A stretch of DNA of 33,976 nucleotides from Alicyclobacillus kakegawensis NBRC 103104. GTDB lineage: Bacteria; Bacillota; Bacilli; Alicyclobacillales; Alicyclobacillaceae. The stretch spans positions 1 to 33,976 of the forward strand of contig NZ_BCRP01000025.1 of the NCBI RefSeq assembly GCF_001552655.1. Direction: 5' to 3'. Position numbers and translations under genes: made by a program. Numbering within the stretch: the first letter of the stretch is position 1; each line of letters begins with the position of its first letter. This document shows positions 1-10,011 of this stretch, piece by piece. Below the pieces are notes generated by a model. It was not told the DNA's origin. It ran no database searches and saw nothing but the letters and a program-made list of their open reading frames with translations.

Positions 1-4
1 GAAT

Positions 5-33
5 ACTATAGCACGTGCCAGCGCAAAGATCAA
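5..33 (-). promoter_or_regulatory. Sigma-A-type promoter reading out of the left edge
   Basis: On the minus strand a -35 box TTGATC (33-28) is followed after exactly 17 bases by TATAGT (10-5), preceded by TG plus one base as in an extended -10. It lies beyond the ypiB terminator and would drive a gene outside the window to the left. Seen by eye only. Confidence 0.5.
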
Positions 34-116
34 ATAGAATGTGGTGGGAATGTGCCTTGATGACGAAATTCCTTCTATGTGGGCAACGAGGCTTGTATCC
101 GCAGGCGGCGAACAAC

Positions 117-142
117 AAAAAAGCCACGGAAGGAACCGCGGC
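117..142 (-). terminator. Intrinsic terminator after ypiB
   Basis: On the minus strand a 7-bp stem GCCGCGG/CCGTGGC (one G-T pair) with a 6-base loop is followed directly by six T. It lies about 70 bases after the ypiB stop codon and ends that transcript. Confidence 0.75.
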
Positions 143-209
143 ATCCAGTGGGGCAAGGTCACGAGAAAACCTGTCGTAGACGCAAGGCCAATCCCGCACA
201 CACCGCCAG

Positions 210-770
210 TTAGAGCCCGAGATTCGATTCGTCGAATTCAATCAGCCGTTGACTGGCTTTATAGAAAGCCTCCCGATTCCCCTCATCAAGGCTGCGGTCG
301 ACATCGGCCATCAGCATCGCCCGCTGATAGCGGCGGACGGCTTGCTCAATGATCAAGTCCGCCTGAAGCGAGATCATCTCCCGCACCGCCGGTTCCAGGT
401 CATGTGCGGGGACCTCCTCAAGCACCGCGGCATACGCCGCACTGGTGGTCCTGTCCTTGAAGAACAGGCCCACATAGATGTCCTCATCCGGGTGCTGATA
501 GAGGTCCAGAAACGCTTGCTCGACATCGGTGGATACAGGTTTGTTGCGTCGGTAGTAGCGGAACGGCGCAACCGGCACGCAGGTCGTAGACATCACGATG
601 ACCCTCGGCAACTGCCTGAAATTCTCGACAAAGTGAACCTTGCGGAGCACGTTCTCTCGCGTCATCATATACCGAATCAGCATCTCGGCCTCACGACTCT
701 GCAGCTGATAGTTCGCCAGAAACCAGCGCAGGAAGTGTTTCTTCTCGGCAGTTGTGACCGTGCTACCCAT
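210..770 (-). CDS. ypiB: YpiB family protein (UPF0302)
   Basis: This 186-residue protein resembles the Bacillus YpiB/UPF0302 family along its length: an N-terminal part with KKHFLRWFLANYQL, then VHFVE, then VIMSTTCVPVAPFRYYR, and a C-terminal helical part with VDRSLDEGNREAFY. The molecular role of the family is not established; in Bacillus subtilis the gene lies near the menaquinol:cytochrome c reductase genes. I start at the ATG at 770 because AGGGAGGAG stands just upstream; the frame stays open to 941 but the extra 57 residues look non-coding. The gene follows the helicase-associated gene by 112 bases and precedes a clear terminator, so it is the last gene of its transcript. Family confidence is high; function is unknown. 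Confidence 0.85.
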   Translation of the reverse strand: MGSTVTTAEKKHFLRWFLANYQLQSREAEMLIRYMMTRENVLRKVHFVENFRQLPRVIVMSTTCVPVAPFRYYRRNKPVSTDVEQAFLDLYQHPDEDIYVGLFFKDRTTSAAYAAVLEEVPAHDLEPAVREMISLQADLIIEQAVRRYQRAMLMADVDRSLDEGNREAFYKASQRLIEFDESNLGL

Positions 771-882
771 GGTCGTCTCCTCCCTGATGGAGTTTTCCGT
801 TGTCGATTGAGGTCGCCCACATGCCGCCAATAGTAGGAATTCTTCGTGTATTCTATTCGCGAAGGATGCGGCATTTTCCTGC

Positions 883-2331
883 TCATCCCGAGCGCTCTTG
901 GCCCGACTTTTGTTGGATATCCTGGTCGCGCGCCAACTCAATTGGTTTCAGTCCCAGCGGGATCTCTTCTCCGTTGCCGCCTCCCTGCAGCGGCTGCTCC
1001 CATTCCCGCAACGTTCGTTCCACATTTCCCGGAACAGGCGTCTGCGAGTATTGGGTCAAGAATTCTAACCATCCGGATATGGTTCCTCCTTCTCGAATCC
1101 CCCGTTCCAGGCTGGATTTCGACATCCCGTACACTCGCAGCGTTCCACTTTGCTTCAGGTCAGCAAACTGTGCCAACACCGCGGCTAGACGCGGGGTTTC
1201 AGCTGTGACCAAGATATCGAAGTTCGGCTGCACGATAAGCACCCTTCGGCTGTCGTCTTCTTGCGGTTCCGCGGCTGGAATGGCGTCTGGTGTTAGCAAT
1301 TCTTGACCAAGTTTTGTGATTTGAAACCACTGTCGGCCGAGATCGTCTTCACCGGTTCGCAAGATACCCAGGTGCGTCAACATCTTGACGATGCGGGTTT
1401 TCCAGACCTGCTCCTTGGTATCGTAATAATATTCGTTAATCAGGGGCTCTAATGCCTGGAACATCGAATCACTGTGAATCCATCTTGGCGGAACCCAACC
1501 GATGACCTGCGTAAGGACAGGCAAGCGCAAGATCGGACGACGATACGAACTCAGATAGAAACGAAAAAATGCCCGCTGCCTTTGGGCTGGTTTCATCGCC
1601 ATCCACTCTTCCCGCTCCGGTCGGGTGCGCAAACGACCATCTGCGCTCTCCTCCAGGTATCCTGCATGGTATGCAAAATCGTACAATAAAGCGAACCGGT
1701 CTGGATAATCGTGAAACCTTCGCCCATAGCCGAAGCGCCATCCGCCAGAAAGTACGTCCTCTTCCACTTCGAGAATTTGCAGCACCTGCACCAAGTGGCG
1801 CTTGTACATGGATCCGCCCTGGGTGAGCAACACATCATGGTGGTCCACGTACTCCAGGAACACGTCCAGATCATGGCTGAGAGCATATCCTTCTTCGGCG
1901 AACACCGCGGGCCCCTCTGCGCTCTGCTGGACGGACGCAAGAACGCAGGCTGTCAAGCGCTCTTGCATCACCCGCTTCAATTCGTCCGGCATCACGTACA
2001 AGCGGCGCCCATCGATACGCGTGGTCGAAAACAGCCAGCCCTCGCGCAAGGCCGAGTCCAGGATGTTGGAGTCCCCGTCACAAAACACACCATCGATTTC
2101 CTCGCCCGTCAGCGGTCGCACAGCGCTCACGCACAGCCTCAGCAACGGAAACTCGCGTCCATCCGTCCACATCGGAAGGTATTGTCCAAGAAACCGCGAA
2201 CTCCGGAAGGTCAATGAAATTTCCTGAATCATATCCATTTTGGAATGACGGGAGCACGAAAATCCGTAATGGTCCACAATCTTGCGCAGCGTGAGCACAT
2301 CCGCGTCATTCAAGCACTCCATCAAGCGCAC
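883..2331 (-). CDS. Helicase-associated protein (XPB/Ssl2-like domain), XPB partner
   Basis: This protein of about 482 residues resembles the bacterial helicase-associated family carrying an XPB/Ssl2-like N-terminal domain (Pfam Helicase_C_3 type). It shows winged-helix-like repeats in the N-terminal and middle parts, and the family-like C-terminal block with ILIVTAE-like, RVYGMSKSSLERGIREGG and WLEFL segments. No Walker motifs are visible, so it is not itself an ATPase. It overlaps the end of the XPB helicase gene by 26 bases, so the two are probably translationally coupled and may work together on DNA. I chose the GTG at 2331 because GGAAGGGG lies nine bases upstream; ATG codons at 2361 and 2322 are alternatives. 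Partnership is inferred from overlap and from the frequent pairing of these families. Confidence 0.75.
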   Translation of the reverse strand: MRLMECLNDADVLTLRKIVDHYGFSCSRHSKMDMIQEISLTFRSSRFLGQYLPMWTDGREFPLLRLCVSAVRPLTGEEIDGVFCDGDSNILDSALREGWLFSTTRIDGRRLYVMPDELKRVMQERLTACVLASVQQSAEGPAVFAEEGYALSHDLDVFLEYVDHHDVLLTQGGSMYKRHLVQVLQILEVEEDVLSGGWRFGYGRRFHDYPDRFALLYDFAYHAGYLEESADGRLRTRPEREEWMAMKPAQRQRAFFRFYLSSYRRPILRLPVLTQVIGWVPPRWIHSDSMFQALEPLINEYYYDTKEQVWKTRIVKMLTHLGILRTGEDDLGRQWFQITKLGQELLTPDAIPAAEPQEDDSRRVLIVQPNFDILVTAETPRLAAVLAQFADLKQSGTLRVYGMSKSSLERGIREGGTISGWLEFLTQYSQTPVPGNVERTLREWEQPLQGGGNGEEIPLGLKPIELARDQDIQQKSGQERSG

Positions 2332-3982
2332 GAACGGACACCCCTTCCCACCCACTGACATTTGCGGCGTGCACCTTCTCGTAGCGGTATCCTTGTTCCA
2401 CCAAGAACATCTGGCGGTGGCGGGCCTTTTCCTGTTCCACGCTTTGCTCGGTCACCAACGTGTAAAACATACCCGATCCGCCTGCAGGACGTAGCAACCT
2501 GCCGAGACGCTGCGCCTCTTCCTGGCGTGAACCAAACAACCCGGAGACCTGAATGGCCACTGTGGCAGCCGGCAGGTCAATGGCCATGTTGGCGACCCGA
2601 GACAACGCCAAAACGCGGGCTCGCCCCTGACGAAACGATTCATACAGGACCTCCCGTTGCGTTTTAGGCGTCCGCCCCGTGATCAGGGGACAGCCCACAG
2701 CACGAGAGATAAGGGACAAAGATTCGACATAATGGCCAAATATCAGGATGCTAGCTTCCGGGTGTCGCTGAACAAGCTCGCAGACGACTGCGACTTTTGC
2801 CCTGTTCTCGCTTGCCACCCGGTGTCGCTCGCGAACGCCAGCCTCCCGATAACGCTCGTAATCCTGGCTATGCCACGGAACGTCAACCTCGACACAGGTC
2901 ACAGGCGCTAAGTACCCGTCCCGCTCCAGAGGCTTCCACTGTGCTTCGTATAACTTCGGCCCAATGAGACTGAATACATCGGCTGCCAACCCGTCTTCCC
3001 GTACGAGCGTGGCCGTGAGTCCCAATCGGCGCACACCCTGCAATTCAGCAGCCAGTCGAAACAATGGGGCTGGAAGGACATGCACCTCGTCGTAGACCAC
3101 GAGTCCCCATGGGTGGCGCGTCAAAGTCTCCAGATTCCTGTGCAATCCGGTTTTGTTGCGGGCAGCCACTCGTTGATATGTGGTGATTGTTACCGGTGAT
3201 GGCCCTCGTTTTGGGTCGAAAATCGAAACCGCTTCATCCCGGATCTCGGTCCAGCGTTTCAACTCCCGCTCCCATTGGTCGGCCGCTTCCTCACCGGGGG
3301 TCAAAATCAGGGCGTGCCGCTTGAGCTGCGCCAAAATCGCGATGCCGACGACGGTCTTGCCTGCCCCGCACGGCAAAACGATAATCCCGCTTTGCCCACT
3401 CCCGTCGGCAAAGAAGGCGGCGACGGCTTCCTGCTGGTAATCCCGTAATCGCAAACCGGCACGCGCCGATATATCTAAGGGCGGACCCATGTGATACCCG
3501 GCCCTATCCAGCACAGGATAGCCGAGTCGGGCCAGTGCCCGCTTCACATCCGCTCGCCGCTGTGCGCGGAACTGGATTCCCCGTGGTGTCCTTGTCATCG
3601 CGCAGTCGGCAAAGAGGGCAGAACGACTCAGTTCCGCCAATAACCCGGCAGATCCATGCAGCATCACGTGATCGCCATCTTGTCCCATGACGAGTTCCAA
3701 TTGTCCCCATTTGCTCATTTCTTTTTGAATCATCAATTGGAGCGGGAAAGGAAGGGGATGGACAGCGTGGCGGCGCAAGAATCGGAGCACCTCATCGGTC
3801 GTCAGACCGCGCGCCGCGGCTTGCCAAAGAGACAGCGGATGCAATCGGTAGACATGAATGGGATCCAGTTGTTGGAAAATCTCTGCAAACTGGCCCAAGG
3901 TAGCCTGCACCGACTCATAGCCGGGGACATCGGATCTCGCTATGACAGTACCGTCTGCGTGGATGTACAAAAATCCGGACAC
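2306..3982 (-). CDS. XPB-type DNA helicase (superfamily 2)
   Basis: With the chosen start this is a 558-residue SF2 helicase of the XPB/Ssl2 type. Visible motifs are Walker A LPCGAGKT near residue 204, DEVH box near 298, motif III LTAT near 322 followed at once by the RED triplet typical of XPB, and motif VI QRLGRLLRP near 491. An N-terminal domain of about 170 residues precedes the motor, as in bacterial XPB proteins. It should be an ATP-dependent 3'-5' translocase or unwinding enzyme on DNA; a repair role is inferred from the eukaryotic and archaeal family. The frame is open to a GTG at 4075, but the GTG at 3982 has AAGGAG nine bases upstream, so I use that. The overlapping downstream gene is its likely partner. 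Confidence 0.85.
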   Translation of the reverse strand: MSGFLYIHADGTVIARSDVPGYESVQATLGQFAEIFQQLDPIHVYRLHPLSLWQAAARGLTTDEVLRFLRRHAVHPLPFPLQLMIQKEMSKWGQLELVMGQDGDHVMLHGSAGLLAELSRSALFADCAMTRTPRGIQFRAQRRADVKRALARLGYPVLDRAGYHMGPPLDISARAGLRLRDYQQEAVAAFFADGSGQSGIIVLPCGAGKTVVGIAILAQLKRHALILTPGEEAADQWERELKRWTEIRDEAVSIFDPKRGPSPVTITTYQRVAARNKTGLHRNLETLTRHPWGLVVYDEVHVLPAPLFRLAAELQGVRRLGLTATLVREDGLAADVFSLIGPKLYEAQWKPLERDGYLAPVTCVEVDVPWHSQDYERYREAGVRERHRVASENRAKVAVVCELVQRHPEASILIFGHYVESLSLISRAVGCPLITGRTPKTQREVLYESFRQGRARVLALSRVANMAIDLPAATVAIQVSGLFGSRQEEAQRLGRLLRPAGGSGMFYTLVTEQSVEQEKARHRQMFLVEQGYRYEKVHAANVSGWEGVSVRALDGVLE

Positions 3983-4149
3983 ACCCGTCCTCTCCTTGGC
4001 TGACCGATACCTGCCGTATGTGGTGCGGATTCGGAAATCCACTGGAATTCTTTTCTTATTATGATGATGTATCACCGGGTTTATACACGGACAGGTTCAC
4101 GGCGCGCCATGAAGAGGATGGCTCCCAGAGATGCAAACGCTTTCTTAGA

Positions 4150-4176
4150 CAAAAAACCGGGACGCTCACGCGTCCC
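4150..4176 (-). terminator. Intrinsic terminator after tyrA (end of aro-trp operon)
   Basis: On the minus strand a perfect 7-bp stem GGGACGC/GCGTCCC with a 4-base loop is followed by GG and a run of T. It lies about 115 bases after the tyrA stop and separates the aromatic cluster from the helicase pair. Confidence 0.85.
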
Positions 4177-4289
4177 TCATAAGAATCTGCTAGGAGTGGA
4201 GAGAATTCAGAACAAAACACCCTTCGCCCTTAGAATACATCCGTATGGAAACGCTGTCAATAGCCACTTTTAGATTACTCAGCCCAGAC

Positions 4290-5267
4290 TTATTCCTGTG
4301 TGTTCCGGCGCCAATGGTGCCAATGCTCATGTTGAGCCTGGGCGGATTTCAGAAGCCCTGTCAGCCGTTCAGGGTCGGCGTCCGTCAAAGCGGCTGTAAA
4401 TTCTCGCAAGGCTTCACTGATACGCTCAAGATGAGCGAGCACCGCCGTCCGATTGGACAGCAGCGTGGAAACCCAAAACGTGGGCGGCGACGCAGCCAGC
4501 CGCGTGACATCGCGGAACCCGGGACCGGTCAAGCGGGACCACAGGCGGGGATTGGCCCCATTATCGACAACGGCCTGTCCGTAGGCCGCCATCACAGCCA
4601 GCGAGGCGAGGTGCACACCGTGACTCACCGCGGCCATGGCGCGGTCATGTTCCACGGCCGAAGGCACCTCCACGATGTTCGCGCCCATAGCCGCCAGCAT
4701 CGGCTCGATTCGCGCCAGCGCCGGCCATCCCCTCATCACCAGCCAGGCCTCGCCGTCGAACAAATCTGGGCGGGCGGCCGTCGGGCCCGAACTCGCGGCT
4801 CCGGCCATCGGATGGGTCGGAGCGAAACGCTCGGTGATGCCAAGCCGCTGGGCAGCTTCCACCACCGGTTCTTTCACGCTGCAGACGTCCATCACGCATT
4901 CGGCCCTCTCACCTACCGTGGCCAACAAACGGCACGCTGCTTCGACCGGCACCGCGAGAACACCCACATCGAACGATTCGTTCGGCACCGATGGCAGCAC
5001 ATCGTCAAAAACCAGACGCGTTGCGCACCCAGTCGTCTCCCTGGCAAGGTGGCCTTCCCGGCCGGCGGCGGAACAGGCAAGTTCACGCGCCTGCTCTTGA
5101 TGCTGCGCGTTCGTATCCACGCCCACGATACGCGCATCTGGGTGGAGCTGACGCCAGGCCATGGCCAGGGAAGCCCCAATGAGCCCGCAACCAACAATCA
5201 ACAAGGAGACAGGCCAACGGGCAGGCCTGCCTCCTGTTTCCATCCGGTTTCCCTGCCGTTCAAGCAT
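4290..5267 (-). CDS. tyrA: Prephenate dehydrogenase
   Basis: It oxidises and decarboxylates prephenate to 4-hydroxyphenylpyruvate with NAD(P), in tyrosine synthesis. The 325-residue protein has an N-terminal Rossmann motif GCGLIG at about residues 26-31, the strand-end VGVDTN, the segment [10 protein letters not shown], and [10 protein letters not shown] with the catalytic histidine, followed by the helical dimerisation domain. It stops without an ACT domain, unlike the longer Bacillus subtilis enzyme, so feedback by tyrosine through ACT is not expected. The ATG at 5267 overlaps the aroF stop by eight bases (translational coupling); an ATG at 5243 with AGGG upstream is an alternative start. 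Last gene of the aro-trp operon, before a strong terminator. Confidence 0.93.
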   Translation of the reverse strand: MLERQGNRMETGGRPARWPVSLLIVGCGLIGASLAMAWRQLHPDARIVGVDTNAQHQEQARELACSAAGREGHLARETTGCATRLVFDDVLPSVPNESFDVGVLAVPVEAACRLLATVGERAECVMDVCSVKEPVVEAAQRLGITERFAPTHPMAGAASSGPTAARPDLFDGEAWLVMRGWPALARIEPMLAAMGANIVEVPSAVEHDRAMAAVSHGVHLASLAVMAAYGQAVVDNGANPRLWSRLTGPGFRDVTRLAASPPTFWVSTLLSNRTAVLAHLERISEALREFTAALTDADPERLTGLLKSAQAQHEHWHHWRRNTQE

Positions 5268-6294
5268 TTCCCGCAAGGGCTTCCTGGGCTGGATTGAGCG
5301 CTTGAGCGATCCGGCGCACCTCAGCGACCATGCCCGCAAACCGGTCCAGGGTCAGCGATTGTGGGCCGTCGGACAACGCCTCTGCGGGATTAGGGTGAAT
5401 CTCCACAATCACTCCATTCGCTCCCGCTGCGATGCCGGCCCGCGCCATCGCCGTAACATAGCGCCAGTTCCCCACGCCGTGGCTGGGATCCACCAGGATG
5501 GGCAGATGGGACAGGTGCTGCACCACCGGTACAGCATTCAAGTCCAGTGTGTTGCGGGTGTAGGTTTCAAACGTCCGAATGCCACGTTCACAGAGAATGA
5601 CATTCGGGTTGCCTTCGGCCAGGATATATTCGGCGGACATCAACCATTCCTCAATCGTTGCCGACAATCCCCGCTTCAGCAGCACCGGCTTATCGGTCTT
5701 TCCGACAGCCTTTAACAGCGGAAAATTCTGCATGTTGCGGGCGCCAATCTGAAGGACATCCACGTATTCCAGAAACATCGGGATTTGGGCAATTTCCATC
5801 ACTTCGGATACAATCGGCAGCCCGGTTTGTTCACGGGCCTCAGCCAAATAGCGGAGACCGGTCTCCCCAAGGCCTTGGAACGAATATGGGGATGAACGCG
5901 GCTTGAAAGCTCCGCCGCGCAGCATGTGTCCTCCGACCTGTTTGACAAACTGCGCAATCTCAATGATCTGATCTCTCGACTCCACGGAGCACGGGCCGGC
6001 AATCAGGGTACACTCGCCGCCGCCCACCACATGGTTGCCTACCTGCACCAAGGTGTCCTGGGGGTGAAAAGCGCGGTTGGCCAGCTTGAAGGGCTTACTT
6101 ACCGTCACCACTTTTTCTACGCCTTCCATGGATTCAACAGGCAATTCCAGCACTCGCTCCCGTTGTCCAATAATCCCGATGATAGTCTTCTCCTCACCTT
6201 GGGACAGGTGTACGCCCAACCCTTTGCTTCTCAGCAAACCAGCCACCGCGTCAATCTGAGACTGGGTTGCGTCCTCTTTCATAACGACTATCAT
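5260..6294 (-). CDS. aroF: 3-deoxy-7-phosphoheptulonate (DAHP) synthase
   Basis: It condenses phosphoenolpyruvate and erythrose 4-phosphate to DAHP, the first step of the shikimate pathway. The 344-residue protein has an N-terminal ferredoxin-like/ACT-like domain (about residues 1-70), as in the Thermotoga-type DAHP synthase, then a KDO8P-synthase-type barrel with AGPCSVES near 99, [15 protein letters not shown] near 127, [16 protein letters not shown] and DPSHGVG. The regulatory domain is known in relatives to mediate feedback by aromatic amino acids; here that is inferred. The ATG at 6294 has AGGAGGG upstream. It sits between trpA (11 bases) and tyrA (overlap), so the entry enzyme of the whole pathway is co-transcribed with the tryptophan genes, in the position where Bacillus subtilis has hisC. 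Confidence 0.95.
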   Translation of the reverse strand: MIVVMKEDATQSQIDAVAGLLRSKGLGVHLSQGEEKTIIGIIGQRERVLELPVESMEGVEKVVTVSKPFKLANRAFHPQDTLVQVGNHVVGGGECTLIAGPCSVESRDQIIEIAQFVKQVGGHMLRGGAFKPRSSPYSFQGLGETGLRYLAEAREQTGLPIVSEVMEIAQIPMFLEYVDVLQIGARNMQNFPLLKAVGKTDKPVLLKRGLSATIEEWLMSAEYILAEGNPNVILCERGIRTFETYTRNTLDLNAVPVVQHLSHLPILVDPSHGVGNWRYVTAMARAGIAAGANGVIVEIHPNPAEALSDGPQSLTLDRFAGMVAEVRRIAQALNPAQEALAGNA

Positions 6295-6305
6295 ATCTCT
6301 CCCTC

Positions 6306-7199
6306 CTATCTCTGTGCCTGCGCGGCATGTAAATCTGGGCTCGCGAGAGCAGACGCCAGTTCCGCAGCGAATGAGCGGATGCGCCCGACAATCGCCTCCC
6401 GGCTCGATGTGCTGACACCCTCCGCTTCTGACTGTCGATGTCCCGTCGGGGCGCTCGCACCTCGCGTCTCCGCCAAGGCCTCCTCGACGCGGCGTACAAA
6501 GGCGCTGCCGACAATCACCCCGTCCGCATACGCTCCGACTTTCCGGGCCTGCAACGGCGTACTCACCCCAAACCCGACCGCAGCCGGAAGGTGAGTGTGC
6601 CGGCGTACGGATGCCACCAGTTCCTGCACCTGGGTCGACAGGTGCTTTCGCTCCCCTGTCACGCCCAAAGACGAAACACAGTAGACGAATCCCCGGGCCG
6701 ATTCGCAGATCTGGGCCACGCGCCCTTCTCCCGAGGTCGGCGCGACCAACGGTATCAGCGCCAGCCCAGCGGCGTCCGCCAGTTCCCGCACCACGGCACT
6801 CTCTTCAAACGGCAGGTCGGGAAGTATCACACCGTCAGCGCCTGCGGCATGGGCATCCCGGAAAAACTTATCTGGGCCGTACTGCAGGACGGGGTTGATG
6901 TAGCTGAACAACACAAGTCCCGTCTGCTCATGTCGTCTGCGCAGCGTCGCGCAGACATCAAAGGCGGCCGGCAATTGGAACCCGCCGCGCAGACTCCGGA
7001 CCGCCGCCGCTTGAATCACAGGTCCGTCCGCCAGCGGATCGGAATACGGTATTCCAATTTCAACTATATCCGCTCCAGCGTCAATCACTGCATCAAAAGC
7101 GCAAATCGACGTCTCCAAGTCCGGATCGCCAGCTGTGAGAAACGGGATGAGTGCGGCTTGTTTCGATGCTTGACGAAAGGCGTGTTCAATTCTCTCCAT
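6306..7199 (-). CDS. trpA: Tryptophan synthase alpha chain
   Basis: It cleaves indole-3-glycerol phosphate to indole and glyceraldehyde 3-phosphate, passing indole to TrpB. The 297-residue chain shows PFLTAGDP, then [18 protein letters not shown] with catalytic Glu47 and Asp58, [26 protein letters not shown], and the phosphate-binding VGFGVSTP and GVIVGSAFV. It is about 30 residues longer than usual because of a low-complexity insert (around [15 protein letters not shown]) before the last helix. The ATG at 7199 overlaps the trpB stop by 14 bases; the frame is open further but the alpha-chain N-terminus fits this Met. Confidence 0.95.
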   Translation of the reverse strand: MERIEHAFRQASKQAALIPFLTAGDPDLETSICAFDAVIDAGADIVEIGIPYSDPLADGPVIQAAAVRSLRGGFQLPAAFDVCATLRRRHEQTGLVLFSYINPVLQYGPDKFFRDAHAAGADGVILPDLPFEESAVVRELADAAGLALIPLVAPTSGEGRVAQICESARGFVYCVSSLGVTGERKHLSTQVQELVASVRRHTHLPAAVGFGVSTPLQARKVGAYADGVIVGSAFVRRVEEALAETRGASAPTGHRQSEAEGVSTSSREAIVGRIRSFAAELASALASPDLHAAQAQR

Positions 7200-8469
7200 G
7201 CTGCCGCTCCTCCCTTTCCAGTCTGGCAATCTGCTCCACATCTTTATCCCCGCGTCCGGATAAGCACACCACCAACAGGTGGTCTTTGGGAAGCTGCGGG
7301 GCTATGCGGGCGGCATGGGCCACGGCGTGGGCGCTCTCCAGGGCCGGGATGATGCCCTCCGTCTTGGACAAGAGGTAAAATGCGTTCAGCGCCTCTTCAT
7401 CCGTGACGGGAACGTAGGTAGCCCGTCTTGCATCATGCAGCCAGGCATGCTCGGGACCTACGCCCGGGTAATCCAGGCCGGCAGAAATCGAGTGCGCAGG
7501 GGTGACCTGCCCCCACTTATCCTGCAGAAGATACGTCCGAGAACCGTGCAACACGCCAGGGCGGCCTTGCCCAATGCTCAACGCGTGCAGTCCGGTGTCG
7601 GCGCCCTTTCCCGCGGCTTCGACGCCAACAAGCCGCACACCTGTATCCGGGATAAATGGGTAGAACATGCCCATAGCATTGCTTCCGCCCCCGACACAAG
7701 CGACAACCGTGTCTGGCAATCGGCCTTCACATTCCAGAATCTGCCTGCGAGTCTCATCTCCGATAATCCGTTGAAAATCGCGGACGATACGCGGATACGG
7801 ATGCGGTCCGACCACAGATCCGATGATGTAATATGTGTCCTCCACATGGGAGACCCAATGACGGATGGCCTCGTTTGTGGCATCCTTCAAGGTCCGGGTA
7901 CCGGTGGAGGCCGGAACCACCTCGGCCCCCAGCATCCGCATACGAAAGACGTTGAGGGCCTGCCTCTGCATATCCTCTTCGCCCATGAACACCGTACACT
8001 GCAGTCCAAACCGGGCCGCCACGGTCGCCGTAGCCACACCGTGCTGGCCGGCGCCGGTCTCCGCGATGACACGCTTCTTGCCCGTATACACGGCCAGCAG
8101 CGCCTGGCCAATGGTGTTGTTGATCTTGTGGGCTCCCGTGTGGTTCAGGTCCTCGCGTTTCAGGTAAATCTTTGCCCCCCCGAGGTGATCCGTCAGCCGT
8201 TCCGCATAGTATAAAGGCGTCGGTCTACCCGCGTATTGGCGCAAATAATAGGACAAATCCGCCTGAAACCTTGGATCCTGTATCAGCCGTTCATAGTCCT
8301 GCTCCAGTTGATGCAGTGCGGTCATCAAGGTCTCCGGAACGTAACGCCCGCCATAATCGCCAAACCGCCCGTTTGCGTCAGGAAGCGACGTGCCCGCCGC
8401 CGGCTGGGCCGCCGTTGCCGGTGCAATCCTGTCTTTGGCCGCTTGCGTACCGGTCTGTTGTGTCATCAC
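7186..8469 (-). CDS. trpB: Tryptophan synthase beta chain
   Basis: This PLP enzyme joins indole and serine to make tryptophan. The 427-residue protein has [40 protein letters not shown] with the PLP lysine at about position 115, [26 protein letters not shown] for the phosphate, and a C-terminal CLSGRGDKD. An N-terminal extension of about 30 Ala/Thr/Gln-rich residues precedes the usual start of the family. Translation may start at the GTG at 8469 or the ATG at 8466, four to seven bases after the trpF stop, with GGCGGTGA as the ribosome site overlapping the trpF end. Part of trpDCFBA. Confidence 0.96.
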   Translation of the reverse strand: MMTQQTGTQAAKDRIAPATAAQPAAGTSLPDANGRFGDYGGRYVPETLMTALHQLEQDYERLIQDPRFQADLSYYLRQYAGRPTPLYYAERLTDHLGGAKIYLKREDLNHTGAHKINNTIGQALLAVYTGKKRVIAETGAGQHGVATATVAARFGLQCTVFMGEEDMQRQALNVFRMRMLGAEVVPASTGTRTLKDATNEAIRHWVSHVEDTYYIIGSVVGPHPYPRIVRDFQRIIGDETRRQILECEGRLPDTVVACVGGGSNAMGMFYPFIPDTGVRLVGVEAAGKGADTGLHALSIGQGRPGVLHGSRTYLLQDKWGQVTPAHSISAGLDYPGVGPEHAWLHDARRATYVPVTDEEALNAFYLLSKTEGIIPALESAHAVAHAARIAPQLPKDHLLVVCLSGRGDKDVEQIARLEREERQHGEN

Positions 8470-8473
8470 TGGT

Positions 8474-9193
8474 TCACCGCCTGCTTAGATTCTGCACCAA
8501 ACCCTGTCGCCTCGCGGCCAATCGCAACGCCTTCATCAGGGAATCGATACGAGCGCGCGACTTGCGCCCATTCACCTCAACGCCGGACGAGACGTCCAAA
8601 CCGTCGGGCACAAAGCACGCAAGGCATTGCTCGACATTTTCAGGGCTGATGCCTCCAGCAACCCACAACGGTGGCCGCGTGCCGTGAGCGCCCAAGGCGT
8701 CCGCCAAGCGCGGCAGCATGCTCCAATCAAAGCGGCGACCGTGCCCGCCGGTGACCGAACCCGCAGCAGCGGGCGGGGCAGCGTCCAATAAGATGCCGTC
8801 AATCGTCCGCAGATAGGGGCGAATCTGGTCCGCTATGACGGTGGCCGCGTCCCCATCGACCGTCTCCGGTACGGAGAACGATTTCCACACGGTATACCCG
8901 CAACTCTTCAGACGCCGGCAAAAGTCAGGTGTCTCGCGGCCGTGGAGCTGCACGTGCCGGATCTGGGCTTCGTCGCAGATCTGTCGAACGCCGTCAAACT
9001 CCTCGTCGACCACCACTCCTACCGGGGTGCAGGAAGCGGGCAACGACCGGACCAGCGCGGGCACCTGGCGGGGATGGACATAGCGGCGGCTTGCCGGAAC
9101 AAAGATAAACCCCACATAAGCAATCCGTTCAGTATGTGTAAAGGAAAGGTCGTCGCCCGGCTGGATACCACATATTTTCACCCGCACGTTCAC
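8474..9193 (-). CDS. trpF: Phosphoribosylanthranilate isomerase
   Basis: It isomerises N-(5-phosphoribosyl)anthranilate to the carboxyphenylamino deoxyribulose phosphate, the third step after anthranilate. The protein begins with VKICGI carrying the catalytic cysteine, followed by [37 protein letters not shown] with the second catalytic Asp, and [11 protein letters not shown]. At 239 residues it is about 30 longer than typical, mainly a basic C-terminal tail. I start at the GTG at 9193: it overlaps the trpC TGA as GTGA, and the VKICGI strand follows directly. The open frame further upstream runs inside trpC and has no family similarity. Confidence 0.93.
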   Translation of the reverse strand: MNVRVKICGIQPGDDLSFTHTERIAYVGFIFVPASRRYVHPRQVPALVRSLPASCTPVGVVVDEEFDGVRQICDEAQIRHVQLHGRETPDFCRRLKSCGYTVWKSFSVPETVDGDAATVIADQIRPYLRTIDGILLDAAPPAAAGSVTGGHGRRFDWSMLPRLADALGAHGTRPPLWVAGGISPENVEQCLACFVPDGLDVSSGVEVNGRKSRARIDSLMKALRLAARRQGLVQNLSRR

Positions 9194-10011
9194 AGGCTGG
9201 CACCGTCCCTTGCCAACGAAAGGCGAGGAACCTGGAGTTGAGCTATCAGTTCCCGGACACCTTCGGCGCTTGACTGCCGCATCAACGATTCCCCCACAAG
9301 CACCCCGCACACCCCGCTGGCGGCCAACCGTTCCGCATCCTCGCGGCAGCTCACGCCGCTTTCCGAAATCGTCGGAATCTCGGGTGGAACCGCTTGGGCC
9401 AAACGCAGCGTAGTGTTCAAATCAACGACGAACGTGTGCAGATTGCGGTTGTTAATGCCCAACACCGACGGCCCAGCGGCCAGCGCCACGGGCAGTTCCT
9501 CATCTGTATGCACCTCAATCAGCACATCCAGGCCCAAATCCTTTGCGTACTGGGAAAGTTCCAGCAGACGATCCGCTGTCAACGCGGCGACAATCAACAG
9601 CACCGCATCTGCTCCAGCCGCGCGCGCTTGTTCAATCTGGGTTTCGTCGATGATGAAGTCTTTGCGCAGCACGGGCAATCGCACCGCATCGTGGACTCTC
9701 CGCAGATCCGCGATACTACCCTGAAAATACCGCTCATCCGTCAAAACGGACACGGCGGCTGCACCGGCCTGTTCATATAGGTTCGCAGTAGCCACTGGGT
9801 TGAAATCCACCGCGATTTTGCCTTTGGACGGGCTTGCTTGCTTGACTTCGGCAATCACTGCCAGGGAGCCACCCGCTTGCAGAGCTGCAGCAAATCCACG
9901 GCATGGCGGCAGACTACCCAGGTCGGGCGCTTGCCCGAGGCGGCTTCGGCGGCGCAGTTCAGCGACTTCTTCCCTTTTGGTTTCAAGTATGCGATCCAAA
10001 AACGTCGTCAC
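9190..10011 (-). CDS. trpC: Indole-3-glycerol phosphate synthase
   Basis: It closes the indole ring with loss of CO2 and water. The 273-residue barrel shows IAEVKQASPSKG (residues 53-64, usually AEIKRASPSKG; the essential lysines are kept), VLTDERYFQGS, PVLRKDFIIDETQI with the catalytic lysine, IEVHTDEEL, LGINNRNL, TISESGVS and GVLVGESLM. It starts with GTG at 10011, which overlaps the trpD stop as GTGA, so its translation is probably coupled to trpD. Single-function protein, not fused to TrpF. Confidence 0.95.
   Translation of the reverse strand: MTTFLDRILETKREEVAELRRRSRLGQAPDLGSLPPCRGFAAALQAGGSLAVIAEVKQASPSKGKIAVDFNPVATANLYEQAGAAAVSVLTDERYFQGSIADLRRVHDAVRLPVLRKDFIIDETQIEQARAAGADAVLLIVAALTADRLLELSQYAKDLGLDVLIEVHTDEELPVALAAGPSVLGINNRNLHTFVVDLNTTLRLAQAVPPEIPTISESGVSCREDAERLAASGVCGVLVGESLMRQSSAEGVRELIAQLQVPRLSLARDGASL

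Noticed and set aside
41-352. Plus-strand frame of 103 codons at the left edge
   Set aside because: It runs across the ypiB terminator and into ypiB on the other strand, and has no recognisable family.
4245-5297. Long plus-strand frame of 350 codons opposite tyrA
   Set aside because: Its product is rich in His, Arg and Gln, as expected for the antisense of a GC-rich gene; tyrA motifs are clear on the other strand.
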